This document shows positions 36,432 through 45,645 of a stretch of DNA of 64,000 bases, piece by piece (the stretch's first letter is position 1; each line of letters begins with the position of its first letter). Where the stretch lies: positions 1-64,000 of the forward strand of contig JAZQVO010000040.1 in NCBI GenBank assembly GCA_045631905.1. The letters run 5' to 3'. The translations under genes and the position numbers were made by a program. This DNA comes from HGM04593 sp045631905 (lineage in GTDB: Bacteria > Bacteroidota > Bacteroidia > Bacteroidales > Bacteroidaceae). The notes beneath the pieces were generated by a model. It saw only the letters and a program-made list of their open reading frames with translations, made no database searches and was not told the origin of the DNA.

Positions 36432-36474
36432 AAAACCCCGATGGCAACCAAATTTTGGTAGCCATCGGGGTTTT
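36432..36474. terminator. Bidirectional terminator between sialidase and nhaA
   Basis: A 14-bp perfect stem AAAACCCCGATGGC / GCCATCGGGGTTTT, extended inward by ACCAAA/TTTGGT, lies between convergent genes. Confidence 0.9.
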
Positions 36475-36496
36475 AAAATAAGTAATAAGTCACATT

Positions 36497-37846
36497 CTAT
36501 TTATTCACACACGCACTCTTCGGCAAATACCTGTTAAGCAAAAAAACAGCTACAGCAGCCGAAACAAGCGAACCACAAAGAATACCCAACTTTGCCTGAG
36601 CAAGAATAGCCGAACCACCCACCAACGACGAATAAGACAAGTCGGCTATAAAGATGGAAACAGTGAGACCTATACCACAAAGCATGCACACCGACGCAAA
36701 AGAACGCCATTCACAGCCGGCAGGCAGGCTCACAAACCCCATTCTGACAGCAAGCCACGAAAAAGAGAATACACCCACAAACTTACCGACAACAAGCCCC
36801 ACCATCACAGGCAGGCCCACCCCTGTAAAAAGAGCCGAAACACTCATACCCTCGAAATTTATACCCACATTTGCCAAAGCAAACAACGGAACAATAAAAT
36901 AACCGATAAGACTCTTCAAGCTATCTTCGAGGTCCTGCAACGGGCTTATCAGATGGTCTGCCGCCGACTCGATACTCTTCAACAAATGAATCTCGGTGTT
37001 CGTAATCACCACAGTGTGGTGTGGTACGTTAATATCGTGTACAGGCAACATGGCAATATTCTCGCGAATGCGTTCGATATAATGAGAAGAACACTTTTTC
37101 AACGAAGCTGGCACGCAAAATGCCACAATAACACCGGCAATAGTGGCATGAATACCCGAATTAAGCATGCAATACCACAGCACAATACCCACAGCCAAAT
37201 AATAAGATTTTGCGACAACCCTTTTCATGTTACCAGCTACCAGCGCAACCACACAGAGCAAAGAGAAAAACAGGAACATAACATTAATCTCCGAAGAGTA
37301 GAAAAGCGCAATAACAATAATACCACCCAAGTCATCGGCAACAGCCAAAGCCGCAAGAAACATCTTCAAGCCTATGGGGACACGGCTGCCAAAAAGCGAA
37401 AGAACACCCAGCGAAAAAGCAATATCCGTTGCCATGGGGATTGCCACACCCCTCATCATGTCGGCATCGGCCGGGCAAACAAGCCAAAAAAGCAACACAG
37501 GCACAAGCATACCGCCACATGCACCAATAATGGGCAACATAGCCTTTTGACGCGACGAAAGCTCGCCCACAAGTATCTCACGCTTAATTTCCAGACCGAC
37601 AGAGAGGAAAAATATCGCCATGAGAAAATCATTTATCACAGCACCCAAGGTAAGAGCATGCCCATGATGAGCAAAAAAATTAAACTCACCCAGCGAAAGG
37701 CTCACAGGCATTGTCCACCAGCCCAAAAAAACATCTTTATATGGGGTGTTGGCCAATGTCAAAGCAAGAACAGAACAAACCGCAAGGCATACGCTCGAAT
37801 TTTTATACTTTTTAACAGTACTTCTAAAACTAAAATTATTAGACAT
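36497..37846 (-). CDS. nhaA: Na+/H+ antiporter NhaA
   Basis: NhaA exports Na+ in exchange for protons at the inner membrane. The 449-residue protein has about 12 hydrophobic segments and family motifs FFLSVGLEIKREILVGELSS, PMATDIAFSLGVLSLFGSR, AVADDLGGIIVIALFYS (the paired aspartates) and FALANVGINFEGM. The first in-frame ATG (37936) would add 30 non-conserved residues. ATG at 37846, preceded by AAAGAGATAAA, gives the normal MSNNFSFRSTVKKY start. It is a single gene. Confidence 0.96.
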   Translation of the reverse strand: MSNNFSFRSTVKKYKNSSVCLAVCSVLALTLANTPYKDVFLGWWTMPVSLSLGEFNFFAHHGHALTLGAVINDFLMAIFFLSVGLEIKREILVGELSSRQKAMLPIIGACGGMLVPVLLFWLVCPADADMMRGVAIPMATDIAFSLGVLSLFGSRVPIGLKMFLAALAVADDLGGIIVIALFYSSEINVMFLFFSLLCVVALVAGNMKRVVAKSYYLAVGIVLWYCMLNSGIHATIAGVIVAFCVPASLKKCSSHYIERIRENIAMLPVHDINVPHHTVVITNTEIHLLKSIESAADHLISPLQDLEDSLKSLIGYFIVPLFALANVGINFEGMSVSALFTGVGLPVMVGLVVGKFVGVFSFSWLAVRMGFVSLPAGCEWRSFASVCMLCGIGLTVSIFIADLSYSSLVGGSAILAQAKLGILCGSLVSAAVAVFLLNRYLPKSACVNK

Positions 37847-37871
37847 TTTATCTCTTTTTAATATAATGACT

Positions 37872-37880
37872 GCAAAAGTA
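37872..37880 (-). promoter_or_regulatory. Possible -7 element for nhaA
   Basis: TACTTTTGC on the minus strand, 26 bases upstream of the chosen start, fits TAnnTTTG. No -33 partner is evident. Its position would place transcription start downstream of the alternative upstream ATG, supporting the shorter NhaA. Confidence 0.45.
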
Positions 37881-38074
37881 CCTCCTTTCGACCTACTAAA
37901 AAAAGAAGAATTATAGGCTTTTTCGATTGCAACCATAGAAATTCACTATAAACAATAAACAAAGCAAACACAAAATAATCCCACAAACAGCCCGCAAAAT
38001 ACTCCATGCCCACTTCACACCTTTTACATTTATTAAAAAATATTGGTTTATAATTAGGAATAAAAGAAAATGAT

Positions 38075-38108
38075 TGTAAATTTGCACGAAACAATTTTTA
38101 AATTTACA
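38075..38108. repeat. Inverted repeat overlapping the ilvA promoter
   Basis: TGTAAATTT (38075-38083) and AAATTTACA (38100-38108) are exact inverted copies 16 bases apart. The left arm overlaps the -7 box and the right arm ends 5 bases before the ATG, a layout typical of an operator. Confidence 0.5.
38077..38085 (+). promoter_or_regulatory. -7 element for ilvA-ridA
   Basis: TAAATTTGC fits TAnnTTTG 28 bases upstream of ilvA. A well-spaced -33 motif is not seen. Confidence 0.5.
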
Positions 38109-38113
38109 CATAT

Positions 38114-39319
38114 ATGCTAACACTCGACAAAATATACCATGCGCAGTATGTGTTGAAAGATGTGATTCGCAGAACCGACCTCATTCACGCTCCCAACATC
38201 AACCCCGACGCAACGGTATTTCTAAAGCCCGAGAACCTTCAATTAACAGGTTCGTTCAAAGTTCGTGGTTCGTACTACAAGATTTCACAACTATCCGAAG
38301 AGGAGAAAGCAAAAGGTGTTATTGCATGTTCGGCAGGCAACCATGCACAGGGAGTAGCCCTTGCAGCCACCAAGAACGGCATAAAATCGACCATCTGTCT
38401 ACCCGACGGTGCACCCATCTCAAAGATTGAGGCAACAAAGAACTACGGTGCAGAAATATGCCTTGTAGAAGGAGTCTACGACGATGCCTACCAAAAAGCA
38501 TTGCAGTTGCGCGACGAGCACGGCTACACATTCATTCACCCCTTTGACGATGTCGATGTTATTGCAGGACAAGGAACCATAGGCCTTGAACTACTCGACC
38601 AATTGAAAGACCTTGACGCAGTGATAGTACCCATCGGTGGCGGTGGTCTCATCTCGGGTGTGGCATTTGCAATAAAATCGCTTAATCCCAACATTAAAGT
38701 ATACGGAGTACAGGCAAGCGGTGCACCCAGCATGTTCAACTCAATAAAAAAGAAAAAGATTGAACGTCTCCCCGGAGTTTCTACCATAGCCGACGGTATT
38801 GCCGTAAAAGAGCCCGGACAAAACACATTTGCCATTTGTAGCAAATATGTAGACGAGGTTGTAACCGTTACCGACGACGAGGTATCATCGGCAATCCTCT
38901 CACTCATGGAGAAACAGAAACTCATTGCCGAGGGTGCAGGAGCCGTTGCAGTAGCAGCCGCCATGTTCAACAAAGTCCCCATAAAGGGCAAAAAAGTTGT
39001 GTGCGTGGTATCGGGCGGTAACATCGACGTAACAATCCTCGACCGTGTAATCAAGCGTGGTCTCCTCACAGCAGGCCGTTCATACGCCCTCACCATCGAG
39101 CTACTCGACAAGCCCGGACAGTTGCTCAAAATCTCTCAAATCATCGCCGAGCAAGGCGGTAACGTAATCTCGGTACACCACGAGCGTGCCAACGCAAGCA
39201 TGGACATCAACGGTTGTTACCTCCGCGTGAACATGGAGACACGTAACTTTGAGCAAGTCGAGAAGATTAAAAACGCCATCTTGGAAGCAGGATTCAGACT
39301 CGAAAACAACAAATTCTAA
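38114..39319 (+). CDS. ilvA: Threonine ammonia-lyase (threonine deaminase) with ACT domain
   Basis: The enzyme converts threonine to 2-oxobutanoate and ammonia. The 401-residue PLP protein has the Schiff-base lysine in LTGSFKVRGSYYK (Lys49), CSAGNHAQGVALAA, the glycine-rich phosphate loop PIGGGGLISGVA, and CVVSGGNID. A single C-terminal ACT domain (about 325-401; ALTIELLDKPGQLLKISQII) is the medium form, between short TdcB and two-ACT IlvA. ridA follows after 15 bases, fitting its need to clear the reactive enamine product. Isoleucine synthesis is a likely role given the ilv genes at 61-64 kb. Confidence 0.95.
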   Translation: MLTLDKIYHAQYVLKDVIRRTDLIHAPNINPDATVFLKPENLQLTGSFKVRGSYYKISQLSEEEKAKGVIACSAGNHAQGVALAATKNGIKSTICLPDGAPISKIEATKNYGAEICLVEGVYDDAYQKALQLRDEHGYTFIHPFDDVDVIAGQGTIGLELLDQLKDLDAVIVPIGGGGLISGVAFAIKSLNPNIKVYGVQASGAPSMFNSIKKKKIERLPGVSTIADGIAVKEPGQNTFAICSKYVDEVVTVTDDEVSSAILSLMEKQKLIAEGAGAVAVAAAMFNKVPIKGKKVVCVVSGGNIDVTILDRVIKRGLLTAGRSYALTIELLDKPGQLLKISQIIAEQGGNVISVHHERANASMDINGCYLRVNMETRNFEQVEKIKNAILEAGFRLENNKF

Positions 39320-39334
39320 TTAAACATTTATACC

Positions 39335-39709
39335 ATGATTAAAAAAATTCATACCGACAACGCCCCTGCGGCTATCGGCCCCTACTCACAGGCAATAGTA
39401 TGCGGAAACCTTCTCTTCACATCGGGCCAAGTACCCATCAACCCCGCAACAGGCGAGGTTGAGGCCGAAGGCATTGAAGCTCAGGCACTGCAAGTTATGA
39501 AAAACCTCTCAGCCGTTCTTGCCGAGGCAGGCACAACATTCGAGAAGGCAGTAAAAACAACATGCTTCCTCAAAAACATGGAGGATTTTGCAGCATTCAA
39601 CGCCGTTTACGCTCAGTACTTCACCGAAAAACCCGCACGTTCATGCGTAGCCGTAAAACAGCTCCCCAAAGACGTACTTGTAGAGGTTGAAGTTATCGCC
39701 GAAATCTGA
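39335..39709 (+). CDS. ridA: RidA family 2-iminobutanoate/2-iminopropanoate deaminase
   Basis: The 124-residue protein has the RidA signature: APAAIGPYSQAIVCGNLLF, SGQVPINPATGEV, and C-terminal RSCVAVKQLPKDVLVEVEV with the catalytic Arg. RidA hydrolyses the imines formed by PLP lyases such as threonine deaminase, preventing damage to other PLP enzymes. Its position 15 bases after ilvA makes this role very likely. A strong terminator follows. Confidence 0.96.
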   Translation: MIKKIHTDNAPAAIGPYSQAIVCGNLLFTSGQVPINPATGEVEAEGIEAQALQVMKNLSAVLAEAGTTFEKAVKTTCFLKNMEDFAAFNAVYAQYFTEKPARSCVAVKQLPKDVLVEVEVIAEI

Positions 39710-39729
39710 TAAAAACCAACCAAAGTTCA

Positions 39730-39756
39730 AACAGCCTGCTCGCCGAGCAGGCTGTT
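39730..39756 (+). terminator. Terminator of ilvA-ridA
   Basis: A 12-bp stem AACAGCCTGCTC / GAGCAGGCTGTT has a GCC loop and is followed by seven T-rich bases. Confidence 0.9.
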
Positions 39757-39841
39757 TTTTTATCACACATACAGAAGCTTCTTATATAAAAATTGTTCAT
39801 TATTGCAGAAAGTGGTAACTTTACAGCCAATATAAGAAACT

Positions 39842-41230
39842 ATGCAACAATTCAAACCCATAGATATTGCCGACAAGGCAACCATCGAACACTACATACA
39901 CAAAAGCAACTGTCGCAGTTGCTCGTTCTCGATAGCCAACATCTTCTGCTGGCAGAAATTACAACAGACACACTGGGCCGTTATAAACGACTTTCTCGTT
40001 CTGCGCATAAAATCGCACGACGGCAAGCAACCAATATACCTAGAGCCCATGGGCGAAGGCGACTTTTCGCAAATATTACCCACCCTTGCACAAGACGCAC
40101 AAGAAAATTTCGGTGCAGAACTTCACCTCTACATATACACAGAAGAGGCAAAAACCATAATAGAGAGCAAAGGAGACGAATACATATTCACCGAGGAGAG
40201 AGCCCATGCCGAATACATCTACCTTGCCGACGACCTGCGCACCCTTGCAGGCAAAAAGCTACAACCCAAGCGCAACCACAACAACTACTTCACAACAAAC
40301 TACAACTACCGTTACGAAGAGCTCGCCCCACACCACTTCGAAGAGTGCCTATCCCTCGATGCCAAGTGGCGCAAAGAACGTTGCACCAACGAGGACCGAG
40401 GCTTGTGCCGACACGAAAGAGGAGCAATAGAGGAGGCCTTCAGGTTGTGGAACGAGCTGGGGCTCACAGGCGGAGTACTCTTTGTCGATGATGAAATTGT
40501 AGCTTTCACATACGGAGTAAAGATTAACCACGACACATTCAACATACTCATCGAAAAAGGAGATACAAGTTACAAAGGTGTCTTTGCCACAATAAACAAA
40601 CTATTTGTAACACAAATACCACAAGAATACATCTACATTAACCGCGAGGAGGATTTAGGACTTGTCGGTTTAAGACACGCAAAGATGACCTACAACCCCA
40701 AAAGCCTGCTTGCCGAAAGACACATAAAAACAGCCACCCCCGACGACAAAGCCTGCAAAGCATTGTGGAAGGAGGCCTTTGGCGACGACGACGCTTTCAT
40801 CGACAATTTCATCATACGCTACTCAAACAACGACACCCTGCTCACCATAAAAGAACAAGAAGAGATAGTGAGCATGCTCCATATTATCCCCTTTGAGCAT
40901 GAAGATAAAAAAATAGGATACATATACGGTGTTGCGACAGCCCTGAAAGAACGTGGCAAGGGACATGCAAGAAAACTCATGAAGATAGCATGCGAGAGAG
41001 GTAAGACACAAGGCTGTTCGGCTCTTGCACTTATACCTCAAAGCGACAGCCTGAAAAAATACTACGAAAGCATGGGCTACACAGGAGAATACAACGTACT
41101 TTTCCTCGAATGCGACGATTTCGATTTTGGCACAGGTTGCATGGAGAGCGACCGCCTGAGCCTGCTACCCTTGGAAGAAAGCTTCGCACTACCCCCTGCC
41201 GATGCAACCATAGCCCTTACCGCCCTGTAA
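39842..41230 (+). CDS. DUF2156-GNAT fusion protein
   Basis: The 462-residue cytoplasmic protein has two parts. Residues 1 to about 285 resemble DUF2156 (phosphatidylglycerol lysyltransferase-type, double GNAT-like fold): CRSCSFSIANIFCWQ, KRNHNNYFTTNYNYRYEEL, and a late YIYINREEDLGLVGLRHAK. Residues about 285-430 form a GNAT acetyltransferase with the acetyl-CoA motif ATALKERGKGHARKLM and ALIPQSDSLKKYYESMGY. There is no membrane segment, unlike full MprF proteins. The substrate is unknown. Its stop abuts the stop of the convergent MG2/Sel1 gene with no base between. Confidence 0.85.
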   Translation: MQQFKPIDIADKATIEHYIHKSNCRSCSFSIANIFCWQKLQQTHWAVINDFLVLRIKSHDGKQPIYLEPMGEGDFSQILPTLAQDAQENFGAELHLYIYTEEAKTIIESKGDEYIFTEERAHAEYIYLADDLRTLAGKKLQPKRNHNNYFTTNYNYRYEELAPHHFEECLSLDAKWRKERCTNEDRGLCRHERGAIEEAFRLWNELGLTGGVLFVDDEIVAFTYGVKINHDTFNILIEKGDTSYKGVFATINKLFVTQIPQEYIYINREEDLGLVGLRHAKMTYNPKSLLAERHIKTATPDDKACKALWKEAFGDDDAFIDNFIIRYSNNDTLLTIKEQEEIVSMLHIIPFEHEDKKIGYIYGVATALKERGKGHARKLMKIACERGKTQGCSALALIPQSDSLKKYYESMGYTGEYNVLFLECDDFDFGTGCMESDRLSLLPLEESFALPPADATIALTAL

Positions 41231-44200
41231 CTACCACTCTTTCAAGATGCGCTCGGCCTCGCTGTTACCCTTTTTCTTGGCATCTCGATAGAGGTCCTTT
41301 GCGAGCCTTTTGTTACGACGCACCACACGACCCGCCAGATAACAGTCCGCCATATATTTTATACCCTCGTGGTGGCCCACCAACTGCAACTGACGCGCCC
41401 ATTTATAGGCCGAAGCATAATCGCCCTGCTCATGGTCGTGAGCAAGCATAAATAACAGCGCATCAACATCTTTAAGCTCGGCACCACGCCTTATGCAATT
41501 GACAGGAGAGCCGAAAAGAGTATCATTTTTCACACCCGTAGCCAGCATGTACAAGCCATAAGAGTATGTTGCAGCCGGGTGCTTCTGCAAAGCCGAGCAA
41601 CGCAAAAGCTCGCCACCTTGCACCGAGTCGCACATAGCCACCGACTCCAAATATAACTTTGCAAGTTCATACTGCGCGTTGGGATCTCCCTGGTCGATAG
41701 CCATTTTAAACCACTCAACAGCCATCATCTCATCTTTTTCAACACCCACACCATTCTTGTACATCATGGCAAGCTCATACTGAGCGACAACATGCCCTTT
41801 ACCGGCCGCCCTATCCATAAACTCAAATGCCAGCGTAGGATTTTTCTTTAAATAATAACCTCGCAGATAACTGAGACCAATCTTGTAAATTGCCGGCGGA
41901 AAACCCATCTGTGCAAGTTCTATATAAAATGTCAGAGCCTTGCCATACCTCTTTTGTAAAAAATACATTTCGGCCTTTTTATACTCTTTCTCACATTTGG
42001 CCCAAAAGAGAGAATCCTTCTCGGGCCTTACAACACGCACCTTTATATTTTTGGAGCGTTCAGCAACTTCATCGCCAGGATAGAGCTTTGTTTCTGTAAA
42101 CTCATCGTTGCTGTAAAACACACTCCCGCCACGCCCCTCAACACCAACCTTAAAGGCTTTGCCCACAGCACTATTATAAAAGTCGAGTTGTAATTTACCA
42201 TCGACGGCTTTAACATTCGGGTTCCACAGAAGAGTGCGACGATGGTCGGTGCTGTCGGGCTGTAAACGACTGTAATCGGGCGAGTAAAACTGCTTACTCT
42301 CGCTGTATCCCTGTACCCTTGTGTACCTGCGTGTACTGCTCGACACGCTGAGGTCGGCCTGTATGACGGCTGTGGTATCCCCCTTACCATATGGTATCAA
42401 ATATGCAATATGGTTGGGGTGCTCAATAGCATCGTAGTGCCCATGAACCCTGTTTACACCATTCTCCCTCATAAACATTCCATTTATCTTTTTCAACACC
42501 TTCTCATAAACATAAAAAGAAGAGTTACTATTTAAAATCTCGGCATTATCCAATATTGATATGGGCGAAAGGAAACCATCATAGAAAATAGAATAAATAT
42601 CCTTATTCTTCAAGGCATTCGACTTGTAATGCCAAAAGGCCATACCTCCATCGACCGACTCTGTCTTTTTCTTGTCGCTTGTAATTACAACCTCCTTGAA
42701 ATTCACCATCTTCTCCACATTTATCCCATGCAGATACTCATTATCAATCACAGGCACAGAATCTTTGTTATACTCCCCCTTAACAACAGCCGGAAAGAGC
42801 CACCAGCACCACCCGAGTTTGTGCCTTGTAAAGATACTTTTCAACACATTACTTGCACTCAGCACATCTTTATAATCTTTCATTCGGTCACGTCTCTCAT
42901 CATCAAAGAGCGAAAGATACAAAGGCGTCATGCGCTTTACACCGGCATAGCGCCCATCGTTACCCGTAACCTTTGTTTCCTCGTTCCAAATATCTTCGCT
43001 TTCCCGCTCCTCGGCAAGTTCGTTTATACCAAGAGCCTCGGCATAAATATTATTGCCCATATTAAAACGAACATCGCCATAGATACCATTCATATAAGTA
43101 ACGTCCATGGCATACTCCCACTCGTCGAGGTAGTCGAAACGCAACTCACTCAAAGGCGGGCGACAGAAACGACTTTCTCTCTTCTTCTCCACAATCTCAA
43201 TATCGGAGAGAATATATTCAAACGGGTTAATCATTGTCACACCCACACCCCCTTTACCTTCGGGCACAACAGCCGGCGTGCCGAGGTGACACTGCCAATA
43301 GGCATATAGCTGTGGAGAGGGCGAAAAATAACGGTCTAACGCAAAAGTATAAAACACATTAGGCCCTTTTTTCATATGCGTATGTGGCGAAAGAGCCGCC
43401 ACGGTCTTTCCCTTAAATGGTTTTAAAACAATGCCGAAGGAGCCATTCTTGCCCGTGCGGAAAGCCGATGTTCGAACCTCTTTCCCATCGTAAGATATAT
43501 CGAAACGAATGGGGACATCTACCTGCGGTAGCATTTTGCGAGTGCCCCTCTTTTCGTTCTTCACCGACATATAAAAATTGCCCCTCAACAAAATACCCTC
43601 CTCGGGATATGCAAGCATGCCGGCATCACCTGTTGTCAGTTTGCTCCAATCATATGCAGTCCAGCCGTTGGTTAGCATAAGCAGGTCGAGCTCTCTTTTC
43701 CTCTCTTTGTTCGAAGAATCGAAATAACGGGCTACATTAGGGATATAACCTTTGAGTTCGGAACCGAGTAACATGTATGTGTACATATTATACCCCCACG
43801 ATGTTTTCTGCTCACCGGCAAGGTCGGTTACCGACACAGCAAACCGCGCAAGCGAATCTATCGGCTGTTGGTCATCGCGTTCAGCTGTTATTGTTATCTT
43901 TTCATATGGAGATGTGGAAAATTCATGCAAGGGAGTTTTGTTAAGCTCCACATTCAGTTTAACAATATTCTTGTCGTCTTTAAGCAAAGTATCGTGCTCC
44001 ACAAAAAAGAGACGCTCGGCAAGAGGCACCTCACCACTAAAAACAACAGCACGGCACACCCCCTCAGGCAACTCCTTTGAGTCGAAGATAAATGTGGTAT
44101 CGGCAGTTGTGACAATATTATAGCAACCTATGGAGCTACGATGCATAACCGCAAAACCTAGCTCGACAAGGGTTGTAAAATTATGTTTTATATTAAAAAG

Positions 44201-45103
44201 CACAGAACCTTCCTGCTGCTGCACCCTCAACACAACACCCTCCTTTTCTACTGCGGGCAGTTTAAAACCAAAACTCCTCCTTTTCCCGTTTTTATCCTTA
44301 ACCGTGGTTTTTGCAACATATTTAACACCCTCTGCGGGAGTGAACAAAAACAGACCTTTACCCATGTGCTCCGGGGTTGTTTTCAACACCTCTTTGTTAC
44401 CGGCCCAAATAGCAACCTCCTCGTAACACTCACAACCGGCATAACGCAACTCATAAGCCACGCGCGACTCCACACCGGCAACAAGATGCCCTCCCTCGGG
44501 ATAAAAATTTAGAAAACACTCCTCGTCGCTATTCTCCTTGTAAATATCATATGAGTATGCACCACGTTTGCGGTCTATTATATTTTTAAAATCCCAATTA
44601 TTGCCATTAACTTTGTCGAAGACGGGAAAAACACGAGAAAAGACCATGCTCTCACCCCAATTAAGCATATAACGAGTGTAGGCACGCACCTCGAAGAAAC
44701 CCGACAGATAGAGAGGGTCGAGATAAATTTCCCCGATACAGGTCCCATCTTCCTCTATTGCATATTTTTCGGTCTTTATCACATACCCCTCGGGAGCAAG
44801 CAACTCCACATACAACACCTTGCTTAACTCAGTTGGGCGGTCGTCGTTGTTGCTTGTCACGTGCGCCTTGAACCAAATATTCTCGCCAAGAAAATAACTA
44901 CTATTATCAAATTGCAGATAAACCCTTTCGGGCGGTAGCACCACACCCATGGTAAGCACACGCGACACGGCACTATCGCACGAAATAAACGGCAACGAGT
45001 CGTTTATTTGCCAAACCTCTCCCTCCTGCCTACGTACACGCACTTGTGCAAAAAGCGACACAACAAATATTATGCTGAATAAATGCAGAACAATTCTTTT
45101 CAT
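41231..45103 (-). CDS. Envelope MG2 (alpha-2-macroglobulin-like) protein with C-terminal Sel1 repeats
   Basis: The 1290-residue product starts at ATG 45103, 8 bases after AAGGAGT, with signal peptide MKRIVLHLFSIIFVVSLFAQ; earlier in-frame starts add a non-conserved extension. Residues about 55-160 are an MG2 domain (RVYLQFDNSSYFLGENIWF, GFFEVRAYTRYMLNWGES). A large beta-rich middle resembles Bacteroidota MG2/plug-like proteins (ELDLLMLTNGWTAYDW). From about 1040 a row of Sel1-type TPR repeats follows (PPAIYKIGLSYLRGYY, VVAQYELAMMYKNGVGV, PNAQYELAKLYLESV). Function is unknown; envelope assembly or binding is inference. The fusion looks unusual. Confidence 0.8.
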   Translation of the reverse strand: MKRIVLHLFSIIFVVSLFAQVRVRRQEGEVWQINDSLPFISCDSAVSRVLTMGVVLPPERVYLQFDNSSYFLGENIWFKAHVTSNNDDRPTELSKVLYVELLAPEGYVIKTEKYAIEEDGTCIGEIYLDPLYLSGFFEVRAYTRYMLNWGESMVFSRVFPVFDKVNGNNWDFKNIIDRKRGAYSYDIYKENSDEECFLNFYPEGGHLVAGVESRVAYELRYAGCECYEEVAIWAGNKEVLKTTPEHMGKGLFLFTPAEGVKYVAKTTVKDKNGKRRSFGFKLPAVEKEGVVLRVQQQEGSVLFNIKHNFTTLVELGFAVMHRSSIGCYNIVTTADTTFIFDSKELPEGVCRAVVFSGEVPLAERLFFVEHDTLLKDDKNIVKLNVELNKTPLHEFSTSPYEKITITAERDDQQPIDSLARFAVSVTDLAGEQKTSWGYNMYTYMLLGSELKGYIPNVARYFDSSNKERKRELDLLMLTNGWTAYDWSKLTTGDAGMLAYPEEGILLRGNFYMSVKNEKRGTRKMLPQVDVPIRFDISYDGKEVRTSAFRTGKNGSFGIVLKPFKGKTVAALSPHTHMKKGPNVFYTFALDRYFSPSPQLYAYWQCHLGTPAVVPEGKGGVGVTMINPFEYILSDIEIVEKKRESRFCRPPLSELRFDYLDEWEYAMDVTYMNGIYGDVRFNMGNNIYAEALGINELAEERESEDIWNEETKVTGNDGRYAGVKRMTPLYLSLFDDERRDRMKDYKDVLSASNVLKSIFTRHKLGWCWWLFPAVVKGEYNKDSVPVIDNEYLHGINVEKMVNFKEVVITSDKKKTESVDGGMAFWHYKSNALKNKDIYSIFYDGFLSPISILDNAEILNSNSSFYVYEKVLKKINGMFMRENGVNRVHGHYDAIEHPNHIAYLIPYGKGDTTAVIQADLSVSSSTRRYTRVQGYSESKQFYSPDYSRLQPDSTDHRRTLLWNPNVKAVDGKLQLDFYNSAVGKAFKVGVEGRGGSVFYSNDEFTETKLYPGDEVAERSKNIKVRVVRPEKDSLFWAKCEKEYKKAEMYFLQKRYGKALTFYIELAQMGFPPAIYKIGLSYLRGYYLKKNPTLAFEFMDRAAGKGHVVAQYELAMMYKNGVGVEKDEMMAVEWFKMAIDQGDPNAQYELAKLYLESVAMCDSVQGGELLRCSALQKHPAATYSYGLYMLATGVKNDTLFGSPVNCIRRGAELKDVDALLFMLAHDHEQGDYASAYKWARQLQLVGHHEGIKYMADCYLAGRVVRRNKRLAKDLYRDAKKKGNSEAERILKEW

Positions 45104-45284
45104 TATTATAATTACTCCTTTATAGATAGACGCATAGAAAAGAGTTTCGTTACAAAAAACAAACAAATTTATTAAAAAAAACAGATATAAAAAGCAAAGC
45201 ACGTTTCAAAAGAAACCATACACCCACCGACCACCACAAAAAAGACGCAAATTCTCATTACATAAAAAATTACGTTCAAAAATC

Positions 45285-45315
45285 TTTGCCAAATAAAAAA
45301 AAAGCACTAATTTTG
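45285..45315 (+). promoter_or_regulatory. Promoter for rpmH
   Basis: TTTG (45285-45288) and TAATTTTG (45308-45315) have a 19-base spacer, 55 bases upstream of rpmH. Confidence 0.8.
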
Positions 45316-45369
45316 CAAGCTGAATAGCAAAAGTAGTTTTTGAGCAAAACAATTAAATAATATAAGACG

Positions 45370-45531
45370 ATGAAAAGAACATTCCAACCCTCTAACAGAA
45401 AGAGAAAGAACAAGCACGGTTTCCGCGAGAGAATGGCCACAAAGAACGGCCGTCGCGTATTGGCATCTCGTCGTGCAAAAGGTCGCAAGAAACTTACAGT
45501 ATCTGACGAGTACAACGGCAAGAAAAAGTAA
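45370..45531 (+). CDS. rpmH: 50S ribosomal protein L34
   Basis: A 53-residue very basic protein beginning MKRTFQPSNRKRKNKHGFRE, with RMATKNGRRVLASRRAKGRK and a short acidic tail before KKK, is unmistakably L34. It is too short for most ORF screens. It stands alone with its own promoter and terminator, away from rnpA and dnaA. Confidence 0.97.
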   Translation: MKRTFQPSNRKRKNKHGFRERMATKNGRRVLASRRAKGRKKLTVSDEYNGKKK

Positions 45532-45578
45532 TTGCCATGCAATGTAATGTTGCATAGTCGATATAAGATTTTGCAAAA

Positions 45579-45610
45579 AACAAGAGTTTGTCCGTGGACA
45601 AACTCTTGTT
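45579..45610. terminator. Terminator after rpmH, possibly bidirectional
   Basis: A 15-bp stem AACAAGAGTTTGTCC / GGACAAACTCTTGTT has a 2-base loop with a T tract after it and an A tract before. It lies between rpmH and the convergent amidase gene. Confidence 0.88.
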
Positions 45611-45645
45611 TTTTTATAAGCACTGCTTAAAACTGCCTTCCGGCC

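Noticed and set aside
37847..37936. Upstream start for NhaA
   Set aside because: It adds 30 unrelated residues and overlaps the candidate promoter; ATG 37846 gives the typical start.
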